Shown here: positions 12,101 through 18,115 of the stretch, one piece after another | Numbering within the stretch: position 1 is the stretch's first letter | How the letters are laid out: each line of letters begins with the position of its first letter | NCBI GenBank assembly: GCA_900315595.1 | Contig: OMZQ01000005.1 | Coordinates: 1-64,000 of the forward strand | Source of the DNA: an uncultured Eubacteriales bacterium | Lineage (GTDB): Bacteria; Bacillota; Clostridia; Oscillospirales; Oscillospiraceae | Length of the DNA: 64,000 nucleotides | Direction of reading: 5' to 3' | Notes under the pieces: generated by a model | What the model was told of the DNA's origin: nothing | Database searches by the model: none | What the model saw: only the letters and a program-made list of their open reading frames with translations | Position numbers and translations under genes: made by a program

Positions 12101-12281
12101 ATCCAGCAATATGGCGCAAATAGCGAATGAGATACTTGGACTTTCAAGGATGAATTGGAACAGCTTTAACCTTTACTCGAAGTTACCATGTACTATTGAA
12201 TCGTCCAACCAAATTGCACAAATCGGTTGGTTGTTATCACAATTTGAGGGATCGCTGTATGACTACAGGTTCTTCATGTAA
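9138..12281 (+). CDS. Single-chain SIR2 / Argonaute-like (APAZ-MID-PIWI) defence protein
   Basis: A 1047-aa protein. The N-terminal ~290 residues are a SIR2 NADase-like domain: GAGAS at 26-30, TTNFD at 140-144, LHGD with H185, and VIGYSGRDHSL. The rest resembles an APAZ-MID-PIWI half of short prokaryotic Argonaute systems. The PIWI-like part includes FAGIGYSVLPS, the RVVIHKRTPF strand at about residue 882 and YGSSNMAQIANEILGL near the end. I see no convincing DEDX slicer tetrad, as usual for short Argonautes, which sense nucleic acid and trigger NAD+ depletion by SIR2. The ATG follows AGGAGG at 9125-9130. The gene is visibly richer in A+T than the hsd genes and the chromosome, suggesting separate acquisition. 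The SIR2 call is firm; the Argonaute call is motif-based. Confidence 0.82.
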   Translation: MQQLQLDEFLRSLKQNIDMPHSLLLGAGASIESGVQSATECIWDWKKEIYLSQNPGAIGNYSNSKLEIVRQVIQKWIDSQKGYPALNSDEEYSFFAEKAYPLAEDRRKYFQHLVSTHDPSLGYHIISMLAKKNIIKCVWTTNFDGLMAKCAYQYTPLVPIEITSETSERVYRNDIDQELLCIALHGDYKYGSLKNTENELDTQDGELEKALRHQLQNRDLIVIGYSGRDHSLMQALEKVYSEKGAGRLFWCGYGSYPSSAVSKLIDDANTNGRLAYYIPTEGFDSTLFSIARHCMSDDKTFLTDLDTVRKQLSVVSPIQSNSFILPNEVANKAVVTNAYPITFPKQCYIFEVNYKSEEKPWDYCKFLYQNNIMAVPYKGLIYAWGRKDDIENICRGRLKSSIELCPIDKSFAVSNGTIQELILKTIASLLGNKGRLGFSKDKLWDTRKVIKHLINGKTITGYQGVQLSLRFDAKYCYLTFAPSYAYADEAVYSKEEKKAFADYFSASVNNGRPNKNTYDYISSWVVRAIGNSNLKLCFPIQDTSPFAFNISCKSAMLGVSFGGKYPVRLSPGFSPKRIVFTGREYKDPTLLFYNPLSGRTAGDFHPMRGLINNGPIDMPLYAKQFSSSIKLGVICPKGFEQRFYSFICGLNQRSEARHNPDYLISFPGFFEAFKTGVDIPTPASTNWADIEATKGQNEIEAIRRFCDQITRRIDQISSSVDVVLIYIPKDYEFYTSLSDGYLKFDLHDHVKAFAAQKQIATQFIREKTIESDLNCQIMWALSLAIYVKAGRTPWTISGIQPDTAFAGIGYSVLPSAGDSNIVIGCSHVYTSDGLGMKYKLSKLQDVTIDKKRNPYLSENEAYRLGLNIKELFYKSFTEMPKRVVIHKRTPFRKDEIKGLVDSLSSAGIQDIELIEITYEDDLKCFALNYNNSDADGFPVLRGLCFPLSNNTMYLYTHGIAPSVKAANRKYFQGGKSVPLPLKVIRYYGSSNMAQIANEILGLSRMNWNSFNLYSKLPCTIESSNQIAQIGWLLSQFEGSLYDYRFFM

Positions 12282-12366
12282 GGTGTGAAGCAAGAATAAT
12301 ACTACTTCTATTGTAGCTGTATCCTGAAGCAGATAATTGAAAAACTATCGCAGGTACAGTCACTAC

Positions 12367-12411
12367 AAAATTCGCTTTATTCACCCTTGAAGAGCGAATA
12401 AAGCGAATTTT
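12367..12411 (+). terminator. Perfect 16-bp inverted repeat after the SIR2/Argonaute-like gene
   Basis: AAAATTCGCTTTATTC and its exact complement are separated by 13 nt, starting 85 bp after the stop codon. A stem of this size ending in TTTT would serve as a transcription terminator, and the repeat is symmetric enough to act in both directions, including for the minus-strand gene ending at 12514. The stem is AT-rich for a terminator, so a protein or recombinase binding site is the alternative. The rest of the 230-bp gap shows nothing else I can name. Confidence 0.6.
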
Positions 12412-12513
12412 CGGTGAATATTCGGCGATTTTTCAGTCGCAGAAGCAGTGAATCACACTTTTCAATAGAAAAGCAGGCTGCAAAAGCGCACTTTTCAAAT
12501 CCTGCAGCTGATG

Positions 12514-12816
12514 CTACCTCTCAAGAAAGCTCTCAAGCGGGGCATCGTCGCTCAGGAAGGTATCCATCATAAACCGCGCGCCGAGGCGGAAGCCGGTGAT
12601 GAAGGTGTCCAGCTCGCATTCGCCCATGAACTCGGCGTAGGCGTTGCAGAAGTGGAGGAACAGTGCCTTGTTCTCGCCGGCGAGCTGTTCAGAGAGTTTT
12701 TCCTCCAGGTCGTTCAGCGAGTCGGACGCCTTTTTCGCTGGGCTCTTGGGGCAATAGCCATGATCCTGCGGGTCGATGTTGCCGTAGTACAGCTCCTCAA
12801 TGATATTTCCCCTCAT
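12514..12816 (-). CDS. DUF6809-like small acidic protein
   Basis: A 100-aa acidic helical protein of the type annotated as DUF6809 in Firmicutes mobile elements: IIEELYYGNIDP at the start, then LEEKLSEQLAGENKALF and a C-terminal FITGFRLGARFMMD. No catalytic residues are apparent and its function is unknown. Its ATG overlaps the stop of the upstream HTH gene (ATGA), so the two are a translationally coupled pair on the minus strand. The family name rests on the characteristic YYGNI and GFRLGARFM motifs recalled from similar proteins. Confidence 0.75.
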   Translation of the reverse strand: MRGNIIEELYYGNIDPQDHGYCPKSPAKKASDSLNDLEEKLSEQLAGENKALFLHFCNAYAEFMGECELDTFITGFRLGARFMMDTFLSDDAPLESFLER

Positions 12817-13397
12817 TGCCCGTCACTCCATTTCTGCAGCTCCCAGAGCCGGTCAATGTGGCGGCGGGACTTGCGGAGGGTCGCGTTGTGCTCGTCCGAG
12901 GAGAGCCAGTCGATCAGATAGCACTTCGGGATCATGTACTTGTGCTGCAGCGCCAGGGCGCGGAGCTTTCCGAAGCGAATCCACTCGCAGACCGTGTGAC
13001 GGTTGTAGCCGGTGAAATCCACGATAGCGGCCACGTCGATCACGTCCGGGCAGGAGGCGAGCTTGCTCTCATAGTAGCGCCGCGTCTTTTGCTGATCGCT
13101 GGGGAGGGGCGGCTGAATGCGGATCTTGTAGGGTTTCACGTCCTCGTTTCCGTACTTGTACCAGCTGGTGGGTACGATGTACCGGCTGGGATTGATCTCC
13201 CGGTTGATCATAAAGTCGACGACGTCGCTTTTTTTGATGGCGTAGCAGCGGGTTTTCTTCCCGGTGCAGATGTGGGGGATCAGATTGAACTGCAGCAGAT
13301 AGTGCGCCGTCCGCTTGCTGATATGGCAGACCTTGCGCATCTGCTCCTTGTTCATGATTTCCGGGTATTGTTCGAGTTCCTTTGCATCGTATGTCAT
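12813..13397 (-). CDS. Double helix-turn-helix, excisionase-like DNA-binding protein
   Basis: A 194-aa protein with two MerR/excisionase-type (HTH_17-like) winged helices. The first covers residues ~15-62 (MNKEQMRKVCHISKRTAHYL to KKSDVVDFM) and the second covers ~115-165 (VAAIVDFTGYNRHTVCEWI to PKCYLIDWL). I choose the ATG at 13397 (MTYDAKEL) because AAAGGAG stands 7-8 nt before it; an in-frame reading upstream lacks such a site. Proteins of this kind direct excision of integrative elements or act as their regulators. Four GCAAGAA heptamers stand 67-119 bp upstream of the start and the tRNA-derived att site lies a further 155 bp away. No integrase gene is present in the window. Confidence 0.72.
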   Translation of the reverse strand: MTYDAKELEQYPEIMNKEQMRKVCHISKRTAHYLLQFNLIPHICTGKKTRCYAIKKSDVVDFMINREINPSRYIVPTSWYKYGNEDVKPYKIRIQPPLPSDQQKTRRYYESKLASCPDVIDVAAIVDFTGYNRHTVCEWIRFGKLRALALQHKYMIPKCYLIDWLSSDEHNATLRKSRRHIDRLWELQKWSDGQ

Positions 13398-13463
13398 GAC
13401 GAAGCTCCTTTCCGTTTTTGCGGTCCGAAAGGGTGCTTCATTGACACTGCCGGGGTCTCTGTT

Positions 13464-13516
13464 TTCTTGCCTGACTTCTTGCAAACGCGCAAGAACGGAG
13501 GCATTTTATGCAAGAA
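13464..13516. promoter_or_regulatory. Cluster of four GCAAGAA/TTCTTGC heptamers upstream of the HTH gene
   Basis: TTCTTGC occurs at 13464-13470 and 13476-13482. Its complement GCAAGAA occurs at 13489-13495 and 13510-13516, the latter two within the longer direct repeat GCAAGAACG spaced 21 bp, two helical turns. The arrangement of two inverted pairs suggests a binding array for the double-HTH protein transcribed away from it, or arm-type sites for the element's recombinase. This is seen in sequence; the ligand is inferred. Confidence 0.5.
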
Positions 13517-13671
13517 CGCGGTTTTATTTGAACTCTGGGCTGGTTCAAATCAGCTCTGGCCGATACAGGTCAAAACGTCCGCAATCCCTTGCGGCGCCTG
13601 GGTTTCCGCCTCTTAACAAAGCAGCCTGAAACGATCTGCTTCAACCGTGAATCTGCCAAAGTCTTACGACA

Positions 13672-13729
13672 CTCGAAATCAGGTGTACCAGCAATGGTAC
13701 CGTGGGTTCGAATCCCACCCGCTCCGCCA
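13672..13729 (+). tRNA. 3' fragment of a tRNA-Ser gene, probable attachment site of the island
   Basis: From the anticodon loop onward the sequence is a clean tRNA-Ser 3' part. CTCGAAA (anticodon CGA) is followed by the 3' side of the anticodon stem, the long variable arm (GGTACC pairing across AGCAA), the T arm GTGGG-TTCGAAT-CCCAC at 13702-13718, CCGCTCC as the 3' acceptor strand, discriminator G, and an encoded CCA. The 5' half is missing: no GGAGCGG acceptor or D arm lies upstream. A break at the anticodon loop is the classic footprint of tyrosine-recombinase integration into a tRNA 3' end, so this is read as the far att site, with the intact tRNA-Ser expected to the left of the window. 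Confidence 0.8.
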
Positions 13730-13749
13730 ACGCGGCAATCAGACCGCGC

Positions 13750-13783
13750 AAGCCGCAAAGCAGAAATGTTTTGCGGCTTTTTT
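13750..13783 (+). terminator. Rho-independent terminator behind the tRNA fragment
   Basis: AAGCCGCAAA pairs with TTTTGCGGCTT across a 9-nt loop and is followed by a run of Ts. It sits 20 nt after the CCA of the tRNA fragment, so it is presumably the original terminator of the tRNA-Ser gene, left on the chromosome side of the island junction. Confidence 0.8.
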
Positions 13784-13814
13784 CTACAATCTTACGACAG
13801 GAGGCGTTTGTCAC

Positions 13815-14420
13815 ATGGGCTGGACGTTTGGAAATCTTCATATTCAAAAGCATTCAAAGGCCAATGCAGATGCCGTCATTCAAATGCTTCAGGAATACTA
13901 CGCTCAATTTGGCTATGGTGTTTGCGAAGAAGAGGATGCAGAACTCAGTCTTGCTATTTTAGATGCTGGCGATTCCGCATGGATTTCTGTTTATTCGGAT
14001 TTCTTTGCAGACCCACAAGATCGGGAAGCACTTGGTCGGTGGCTCTCGCATTCCGAAAAACTTCGTGTCCTGGATATTGGCTGCTTTGATTCTGACGTGC
14101 TGGGCCTGATCCTTTACAATCCCGAGGATGAAGAACCTGCGCAAGCTGCGACCGGATTCATGGCGAAGGATATGGGGATTTCTCTGGAACATGAAGAAGG
14201 CTGGCTGACGGTTATTCCCGACCTGACCGCATTTTGTGAAGTCATCAACGCAGACCATGTGCTTGCGGAAGAAGCAATGGACGAGCTTGCTGGAGAGTTG
14301 AAATTACCGTCCAAATATGTGAAAACAGATTTAGAAATTTTGGCAGAAACAGCCGGCAGTGCCAATGTGAGTAGACTGTATTTGTTTAGAAGCGTGAATA
14401 GGATCAAGATTATGAAATAG
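13815..14420 (+). CDS. Hypothetical protein, possibly immunity-type
   Basis: A 201-aa soluble acidic protein starting MGWTFGNLHIQKHSKAN, with GGAGG about 12 nt before the ATG. I recognise no catalytic motif. The recurring pattern (SLAILDAGDSAWISVYSD, LRVLDIGCFDSDVL, FCEVINADHVLAEEAMDELAGEL) resembles orphan immunity-like proteins that accumulate beside tRNA sites in Firmicutes; this resemblance is loose. A longer reading frame runs back through the tRNA fragment but is an artefact of that sequence. It is followed after 25 nt by a second gene of similar character. Confidence 0.6.
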   Translation: MGWTFGNLHIQKHSKANADAVIQMLQEYYAQFGYGVCEEEDAELSLAILDAGDSAWISVYSDFFADPQDREALGRWLSHSEKLRVLDIGCFDSDVLGLILYNPEDEEPAQAATGFMAKDMGISLEHEEGWLTVIPDLTAFCEVINADHVLAEEAMDELAGELKLPSKYVKTDLEILAETAGSANVSRLYLFRSVNRIKIMK

Positions 14421-14445
14421 CTCACGTTGCAAGGAGGTTATCTGC

Positions 14446-14967
14446 ATGGTTTATGGTGCAATAGATCAAAAATCTTCCAAGTGGTATACAGACTTAGCGA
14501 AAGTGCTTGATGGAATTGGAGATACGATCAGCAAATACAACTGGTTGATTACGGATAGCGAGGTTTATTCGCAGGATTCTGAATATGATAAGTACGACAC
14601 GAAGCCGTATTATATAAAAAAAGGAAATGAATATGTCAGGATTCCTTGTCCGGAGTATGTTTTCCTGTCCGGAGAAGAACTGAAAGATATCGTTAACAAA
14701 GGACACGCGCAATGGATATGGGCCGTATTGTCGGGATTTGAGAAAAACATTGCATTGGAGCAAATCCTTTCACAGCCGTTACCCTATGCGGATGGCTATA
14801 AAGGATTTTGGAAGAACCCGTTGACGATGCAGCACCCCTTGGCAGAAGTTGAGATCGTTCCTTGGGACAGTTCATTAGTTCTGGTGATAAGTAAACACAA
14901 GGAGATTGTCGATCAATTCAGAGCGGCATTTCCAGACAGCGAGGATTTGACTGACTATAACAACTGA
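14446..14967 (+). CDS. Hypothetical protein, possibly immunity-type
   Basis: A 173-aa protein preceded by AAGGAGG 8 nt upstream of its ATG. Aromatic and acidic residues are abundant (KYNWLITDSEVYSQ, RIPCPEYVFLSGEEL, HAQWIWAVLSGF, VEIVPWDSSLVLVIS), the composition typical of small proteins that neutralise toxins, but I cannot assign a family. It lies 25 nt after the previous hypothetical gene in the same direction and is followed by a strong hairpin. The pair may be orphan immunity genes; no toxin gene is nearby. Confidence 0.6.
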   Translation: MVYGAIDQKSSKWYTDLAKVLDGIGDTISKYNWLITDSEVYSQDSEYDKYDTKPYYIKKGNEYVRIPCPEYVFLSGEELKDIVNKGHAQWIWAVLSGFEKNIALEQILSQPLPYADGYKGFWKNPLTMQHPLAEVEIVPWDSSLVLVISKHKEIVDQFRAAFPDSEDLTDYNN

Positions 14968-14978
14968 GTTTATTTCAT

Positions 14979-15011
14979 GAATCCCCGGAGGATCAGCCCC
15001 TCCGGGGATTC
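14979..15011. terminator. Hairpin with 13-bp perfect stem
   Basis: GAATCCCCGGAGG pairs exactly with CCTCCGGGGATTC across 7 nt. It lies 12 nt after the plus-strand stop and 3 nt beyond the stop of a minus-strand gene remnant, so it probably served both convergent units. No strong T run follows on the plus side. Confidence 0.6.
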
Positions 15012-15013
15012 GC

Positions 15014-15127
15014 TTACTCTCGCTGCCACCCGTACCCGCCTCCCCAGTCCGGGAGGCTGAGGGCCTGGCTCATGGCGGCGGACACGTCCTTGGCGGTGGT
15101 GTCCAGGTGGTAAACGGTAAATAACCC
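15014..15127 (-). pseudogene. C-terminal remnant of an unidentified gene
   Basis: On the minus strand the last 37 codons before a TAA read as plausible protein, ending ALSLPDWGGGYGWQRE and preceded by GLFTVYHLDTTAKDV. The part further upstream looks like non-coding filler and includes the nearby palindrome. I take this as the tail of a lost gene but cannot name it. It lies in the worn stretch between the tRNA fragment and the P-loop genes. Confidence 0.35.
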
Positions 15128-15181
15128 GTACCTGCCAAAAGCTGCCGGGATATGAGATAATGTCCTGGGCGTGCGGCACAG

Positions 15182-15233
15182 TGTCCCGGGAATTCTCAGA
15201 AATTCTCGGGAATAGTCGAGAATTCCCGGGACA
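15182..15233. repeat. Perfect 16-bp inverted repeat with palindromic interior
   Basis: TGTCCCGGGAATTCTC and its exact complement are separated by 20 nt that contain further ATTCTCGGGAAT-like symmetry, so the block is built from repeated TTCTCGGGAA-type units. It stands 29 bp before the IS66 remnant. It may be a remnant end of that element, a binding site or a small hairpin repeat. No gene occupies it. Confidence 0.6.
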
Positions 15234-15262
15234 TATACAGCAGGCAGGAAGGTGGGGTCAAT

Positions 15263-15490
15263 ATGCACGCGACAGAATTGAAACACGCTGCCAATTTGGA
15301 GGAGTGGAAGAAGCGCATCATGGACTGCCGGGCCGGCGGGCTGACGGTCAGAGAATGGTGTTCCCGGAATGCCTGGAGTAATCTGAACTGGGCAAAACGT
15401 CGCATTATTCTGGCGGCAAAGCCGACCGGTTCGGAGGGTTGTGGAAATCTTTTTCCACGGCCCTCCGAATTCTATCCACAGTCAAATTGA
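15263..15490 (+). pseudogene. Remnant of an IS66-type accessory gene (TnpA/InsN)
   Basis: The first ~37 residues (ATELKHAANLEEWKKRIMDC, then RAGGLTVREWCSRN) match the short HTH accessory protein of IS66 elements, where a run like GISxxTYYRW normally follows. Here the motif collapses after SRN into unrelated residues and a premature stop, and neither the second accessory gene nor the large transposase is present. The following bases up to the next promoter contain a GTGGAAA/TTTCCAC hairpin and no coding sequence. This is a dead IS fragment. Confidence 0.7.
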
Positions 15491-15638
15491 CGAACGGATT
15501 ATGTTTCCGCCCATTCCCGACGCTATACAGGAGAGCGAACGGCTCAAAACAGGGGAGAGGCGCTTTCTGTAAAAGCCCGACTTGTTTTCTGTTTGCTCCG
15601 GCAAGCAAAGATTTGTCTGCAGACGTCAGACATTTACA

Positions 15639-15667
15639 TTGAAAGACAAGGAATCATCTGATATAAT
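15639..15667 (+). promoter_or_regulatory. Sigma-A type promoter for the P-loop kinase pair
   Basis: TTGAAA and TATAAT are separated by exactly 17 nt. The -10 box ends 87 nt before the ATG of the first P-loop gene, leaving a leader of about 80 nt in which I see no riboswitch-like structure. Confidence 0.7.
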
Positions 15668-15754
15668 CAACCCAACAAATCAGCGTTTGTGGATTTCGAT
15701 CCTGACCAGTCCTGATTTGGTAACCGTAAAGATAACGATGAAGGAATAGCTGCA

Positions 15755-16267
15755 ATGAAAAGAGCGATCGTGATCGGATGCCCGGGAGCGGGCAAGAGCA
15801 CTTTTGCCAGAAAACTGAAAGAAAAGACCGGCCTGCCGCTTTATTATCTGGACAGGATCTTTCATAAACCGGACCGGACAACGGTTCCCCGCGAGGAGTT
15901 CGATCGGAAACTGCAGACGATTCTGCAAACGGATCGCTGGATCATAGATGGAAATTACCAACGAACGCTGCTGCTGCGGTTTGAAGCATGTACGGACGTA
16001 TTCTTTCTGGATTTTCCCTTGCATTTGTGCTTGGAGGGGGCTGCTTCACGGGTTGGTACGGTTCGTGAGGATATGCCTTGGGTCGAGCAGGATTTTGATC
16101 CGGCGTTTCGTCAGTATATCCTGGATTTCCCAAAGGATCAGCTTCCCGGAATCTATGAACTGATTGAACGGTATCAGGATCGCCGACGAATCATGATTTT
16201 TCATTCCAGAGAGGAAGCCGATCATTGGATTGATTCGTATCAATCGTTTCGATGCCCGAGAAGATAG
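15755..16267 (+). CDS. Adenylate-kinase-like P-loop protein (FlaR / topology-modulation type)
   Basis: A 170-aa P-loop NTPase with Walker A GCPGAGKST at residues 8-16. It also has PLYYLDRIFHKPD, the Asp-containing segment after the P-loop that is typical of the FlaR-like 'DNA topology modulation' kinases, WIIDGNYQRTL (substrate strand) and VFFLDFPLHLC (Walker B region). The true substrate of this group is poorly known, and small nucleotides or sugars have been suggested. The ATG follows a weak AAGGAATAGC. A second, unrelated P-loop gene begins 8 nt after its stop, so the two are probably co-transcribed. Confidence 0.8.
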   Translation: MKRAIVIGCPGAGKSTFARKLKEKTGLPLYYLDRIFHKPDRTTVPREEFDRKLQTILQTDRWIIDGNYQRTLLLRFEACTDVFFLDFPLHLCLEGAASRVGTVREDMPWVEQDFDPAFRQYILDFPKDQLPGIYELIERYQDRRRIMIFHSREEADHWIDSYQSFRCPRR

Positions 16268-16275
16268 GAGGCCGT

Positions 16276-16830
16276 ATGATTATCATAATAACCGGTGCAT
16301 CCCACACAGGGAAAACGCTCCTGGCGCAAAGGATGCTCGAAAACAATCAATATCCGTACTTGTCCATCGACCATCTGAAAATGGGCCTGATCCGCAGCGG
16401 CAACACGGATCTGACGCCGGAGGACGACGATGAACTGACGGAATACCTGTGGCCGATCGTCCGGGAGATCATAAAGACTGCGATTGAGAATCGGCAAAAC
16501 CTGATCATCGAGGGATGTTACGTCCCGTTTGAATGGAGGCGGGATTTTAACGACCGGTATTTGCAGAATATCAGATTCATCTGCCTCGCTATGAGCGAAA
16601 GATATATTGAGAACCATTTCGGTGAAATCATCGGACATGAATCGGACGTAGAATCCAGATTGGTTTCTGCTGATTGTACGATGGACGTTCTGAAGGCAGA
16701 CAACCGGAATATGATTGAAGGCTTTCGGCGTGCCGGGGAACAAGTCGTGGTGATCGAAAAGGATTATGAGAAAACGATCCGCAGCTTCGCCGAATTCAAC
16801 GAATGCGGGACGGTGGAGCCCTGCTTCTGA
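16276..16830 (+). CDS. Small P-loop kinase-like protein
   Basis: A 184-aa protein with Walker A GASHTGKT at residues 7-14, DHLKMGLIRSG after it (as in kinases using a small substrate), NLIIEGCYVP as the second strand, and a C-terminal VVVIEKDYEKTI. It belongs to the broad family of adenylate/shikimate kinase-like or zeta-toxin-like ATPases; the substrate is not evident. TAGGAGG at 16265-16271 sets the ATG at 16276. It probably forms a two-gene unit with the preceding FlaR-like gene. Confidence 0.75.
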   Translation: MIIIITGASHTGKTLLAQRMLENNQYPYLSIDHLKMGLIRSGNTDLTPEDDDELTEYLWPIVREIIKTAIENRQNLIIEGCYVPFEWRRDFNDRYLQNIRFICLAMSERYIENHFGEIIGHESDVESRLVSADCTMDVLKADNRNMIEGFRRAGEQVVVIEKDYEKTIRSFAEFNECGTVEPCF

Positions 16831-16974
16831 ACAGCCGCTTGACTGTACGCTGACAAATACCGATTCATTTGTACCTCCGCAGCCGCAAAGCGAGTGCGGT
16901 GCGGCTTTGCATCCAGTCGTCTTGCAATCAAAGAATGTAGGTAGGATCATTAACGCTTTTTCCTTGTCAGACTC

Positions 16975-17172
16975 TTGCGAATGATCAATTTTATTGATGC
17001 GCTCGTATCGATTCTGACGCTGCAAAACACGTTGATCATGGTAAATATGAAGGACGAAAGCAACCGAATGCTGCCTTTGACTGCGGTTACGAGCGCAGAT
17101 CATGCTGGCGGTGCTTGCGTTGTCCATCGCTGCTTTGAGAAAAGGTGTTATGCGTCTGAAAAGAAAAGAATA
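16975..17172 (+). pseudogene. Frameshifted fragment of a small membrane protein
   Basis: From a TTG/ATG start the sequence reads INFIDALVSILTLQNTLIMV, then NMKDESNRMLPLTAVTSA, a plausible first membrane helix and loop. A one-base shift near 17095 brings in IMLAVLALSIAALRKG and a basic tail ending in TAA at 17170-17172, a second helix. Together these look like the end of a membrane protein broken by one indel. I cannot name the family. The 140 bp before it, back to the P-loop gene stop, hold only a GCCGCAAAG/CTTTGC-like hairpin and no gene. Confidence 0.45.
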
Positions 17173-17180
17173 AACAGCAA

Positions 17181-17441
17181 AACGAAGAGGACTACTTTAT
17201 CAACATCTCCCACGACAAAAAAGTGCTGGAGACCTTTATCTGCAGATATGCGGAGACGTTGGAGGAATTCGATTTTTCTTCCTACCCGGGAAGGCAGGAC
17301 TTGTTTGCGATCCGACGGAAGGAGACCGGGCGTCTCATCGGGATCGTCAATTTCTTCGATGAGAAGGACGGCTCCTGCGAGATCGGATACGGGATCATTG
17401 GGGAGGAAGGGCCTTGCTTTTCCTTGCCCCGATGGATGTGA
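17181..17441 (+). pseudogene. GNAT acetyltransferase fragment
   Basis: NEEDYFINISHDKKVLETFI, then CRYAETLEEFDFSSYPGR, then RLIGIVNFFDEKDGSCEIGYGI, is the N-terminal half of a GNAT N-acetyltransferase. The expected acetyl-CoA binding segment (GxGYATEA type) is absent. After EIGYGI the frame runs into unrelated residues and a stop, and the N-terminal strand is also missing. It is therefore truncated on both sides and not functional. It overlaps the tail of the broken membrane gene, so the region has suffered several deletions. Confidence 0.7.
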
Positions 17442-17503
17442 AAAAAACCGAGACAGGCGTAATTGCGTCTTCTCAGCGTTCAGAATGAAAGTGCGGACAA
17501 AAC

Positions 17504-17553
17504 GGAAGACACGCCAGCGGTCGTATGACGACCGATGACGTGTCTTCCTTTTT
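17504..17553. terminator. Bidirectional terminator hairpin
   Basis: GGAAGACACG pairs with CGTGTCTTCC around a loop that itself contains GGTCGT/ACGACC. A T run follows on the plus strand, and TTTT follows the stem when read on the minus strand. It separates the decayed plus-strand genes from the minus-strand nitroreductase operon. Confidence 0.75.
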
Positions 17554-17572
17554 GCATTTACGGACAGAATCC

Positions 17573-18088
17573 TCAGATTCTGTAAATATAGTCTGCTTTT
17601 CTGGGAGCCGGAGCGTTGGCGGGCTTGGCGGCATAGCCGAGGATCAGATTGCCGATGCCCTCGTAGTCGCCCTCGATGCCGAGACGCTTCAATATGGCCT
17701 TTCCTTCTTCGCTCTCGAACTCCTCCTTCGCGCGGTGGATCCAGCAGCTGGCGACGCCAAGATCGGCAGCAGCGTTCATCATGTTGCCCATGACCAGGCT
17801 GCCGTCGCAGACGTAGGTCGGCATTTCCTTGTTGGCCAGCACCACAAGCAGCTCCGGCGCACCGTAGAAAGGATCGATGTCCATGCCCATTGCGGCTGCA
17901 TTCAGTTTTTGCAGCTTGGCGCGGACTTCCGGGTCCTTGACCACCAGGATGATGGGGGACTGCCTGCCCATACCGGTGGCGGCGTAGGTGCCGGCCTCCA
18001 GGATGGCGTTCAGCTTTTCATCTTCCACGGGGTCGGGCAGATAGGCCCGGCAGCTTCGGCGGGTTTTCAGAACAGTTAAAGTTTCCAT
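17573..18088 (-). CDS. Nitroreductase family FMN oxidoreductase
   Basis: A 171-aa flavoprotein expected to reduce nitro groups or quinone-like substrates with NAD(P)H. Family hallmarks are the N-terminal TRRSCRAYLPDPVEDEKL (phosphate-binding Arg pair), the central APELLVVLANKE, GNMMNAAADLGVASCWIHRA, and a C-terminal NLILGYA. AAGGAG places the start at the ATG (METLTVL) rather than the TTG two codons earlier. It is the last gene of the PNPOx-HxlR-radical SAM-nitroreductase operon, about 27 nt after the radical SAM stop. Confidence 0.88.
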   Translation of the reverse strand: METLTVLKTRRSCRAYLPDPVEDEKLNAILEAGTYAATGMGRQSPIILVVKDPEVRAKLQKLNAAAMGMDIDPFYGAPELLVVLANKEMPTYVCDGSLVMGNMMNAAADLGVASCWIHRAKEEFESEEGKAILKRLGIEGDYEGIGNLILGYAAKPANAPAPRKADYIYRI

Positions 18089-18115
18089 TTTCAATTCTCC
18101 TTCATCATGATGGTA

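Noticed and set aside
13570..13758. Apparent small proteins with GAGGIRTHGT on the minus strand or YRGFESHPLRQ on the plus strand.
   Set aside because: These strings are well-known mistranslations of tRNA T-arm and acceptor sequence. They support the tRNA fragment rather than a gene.
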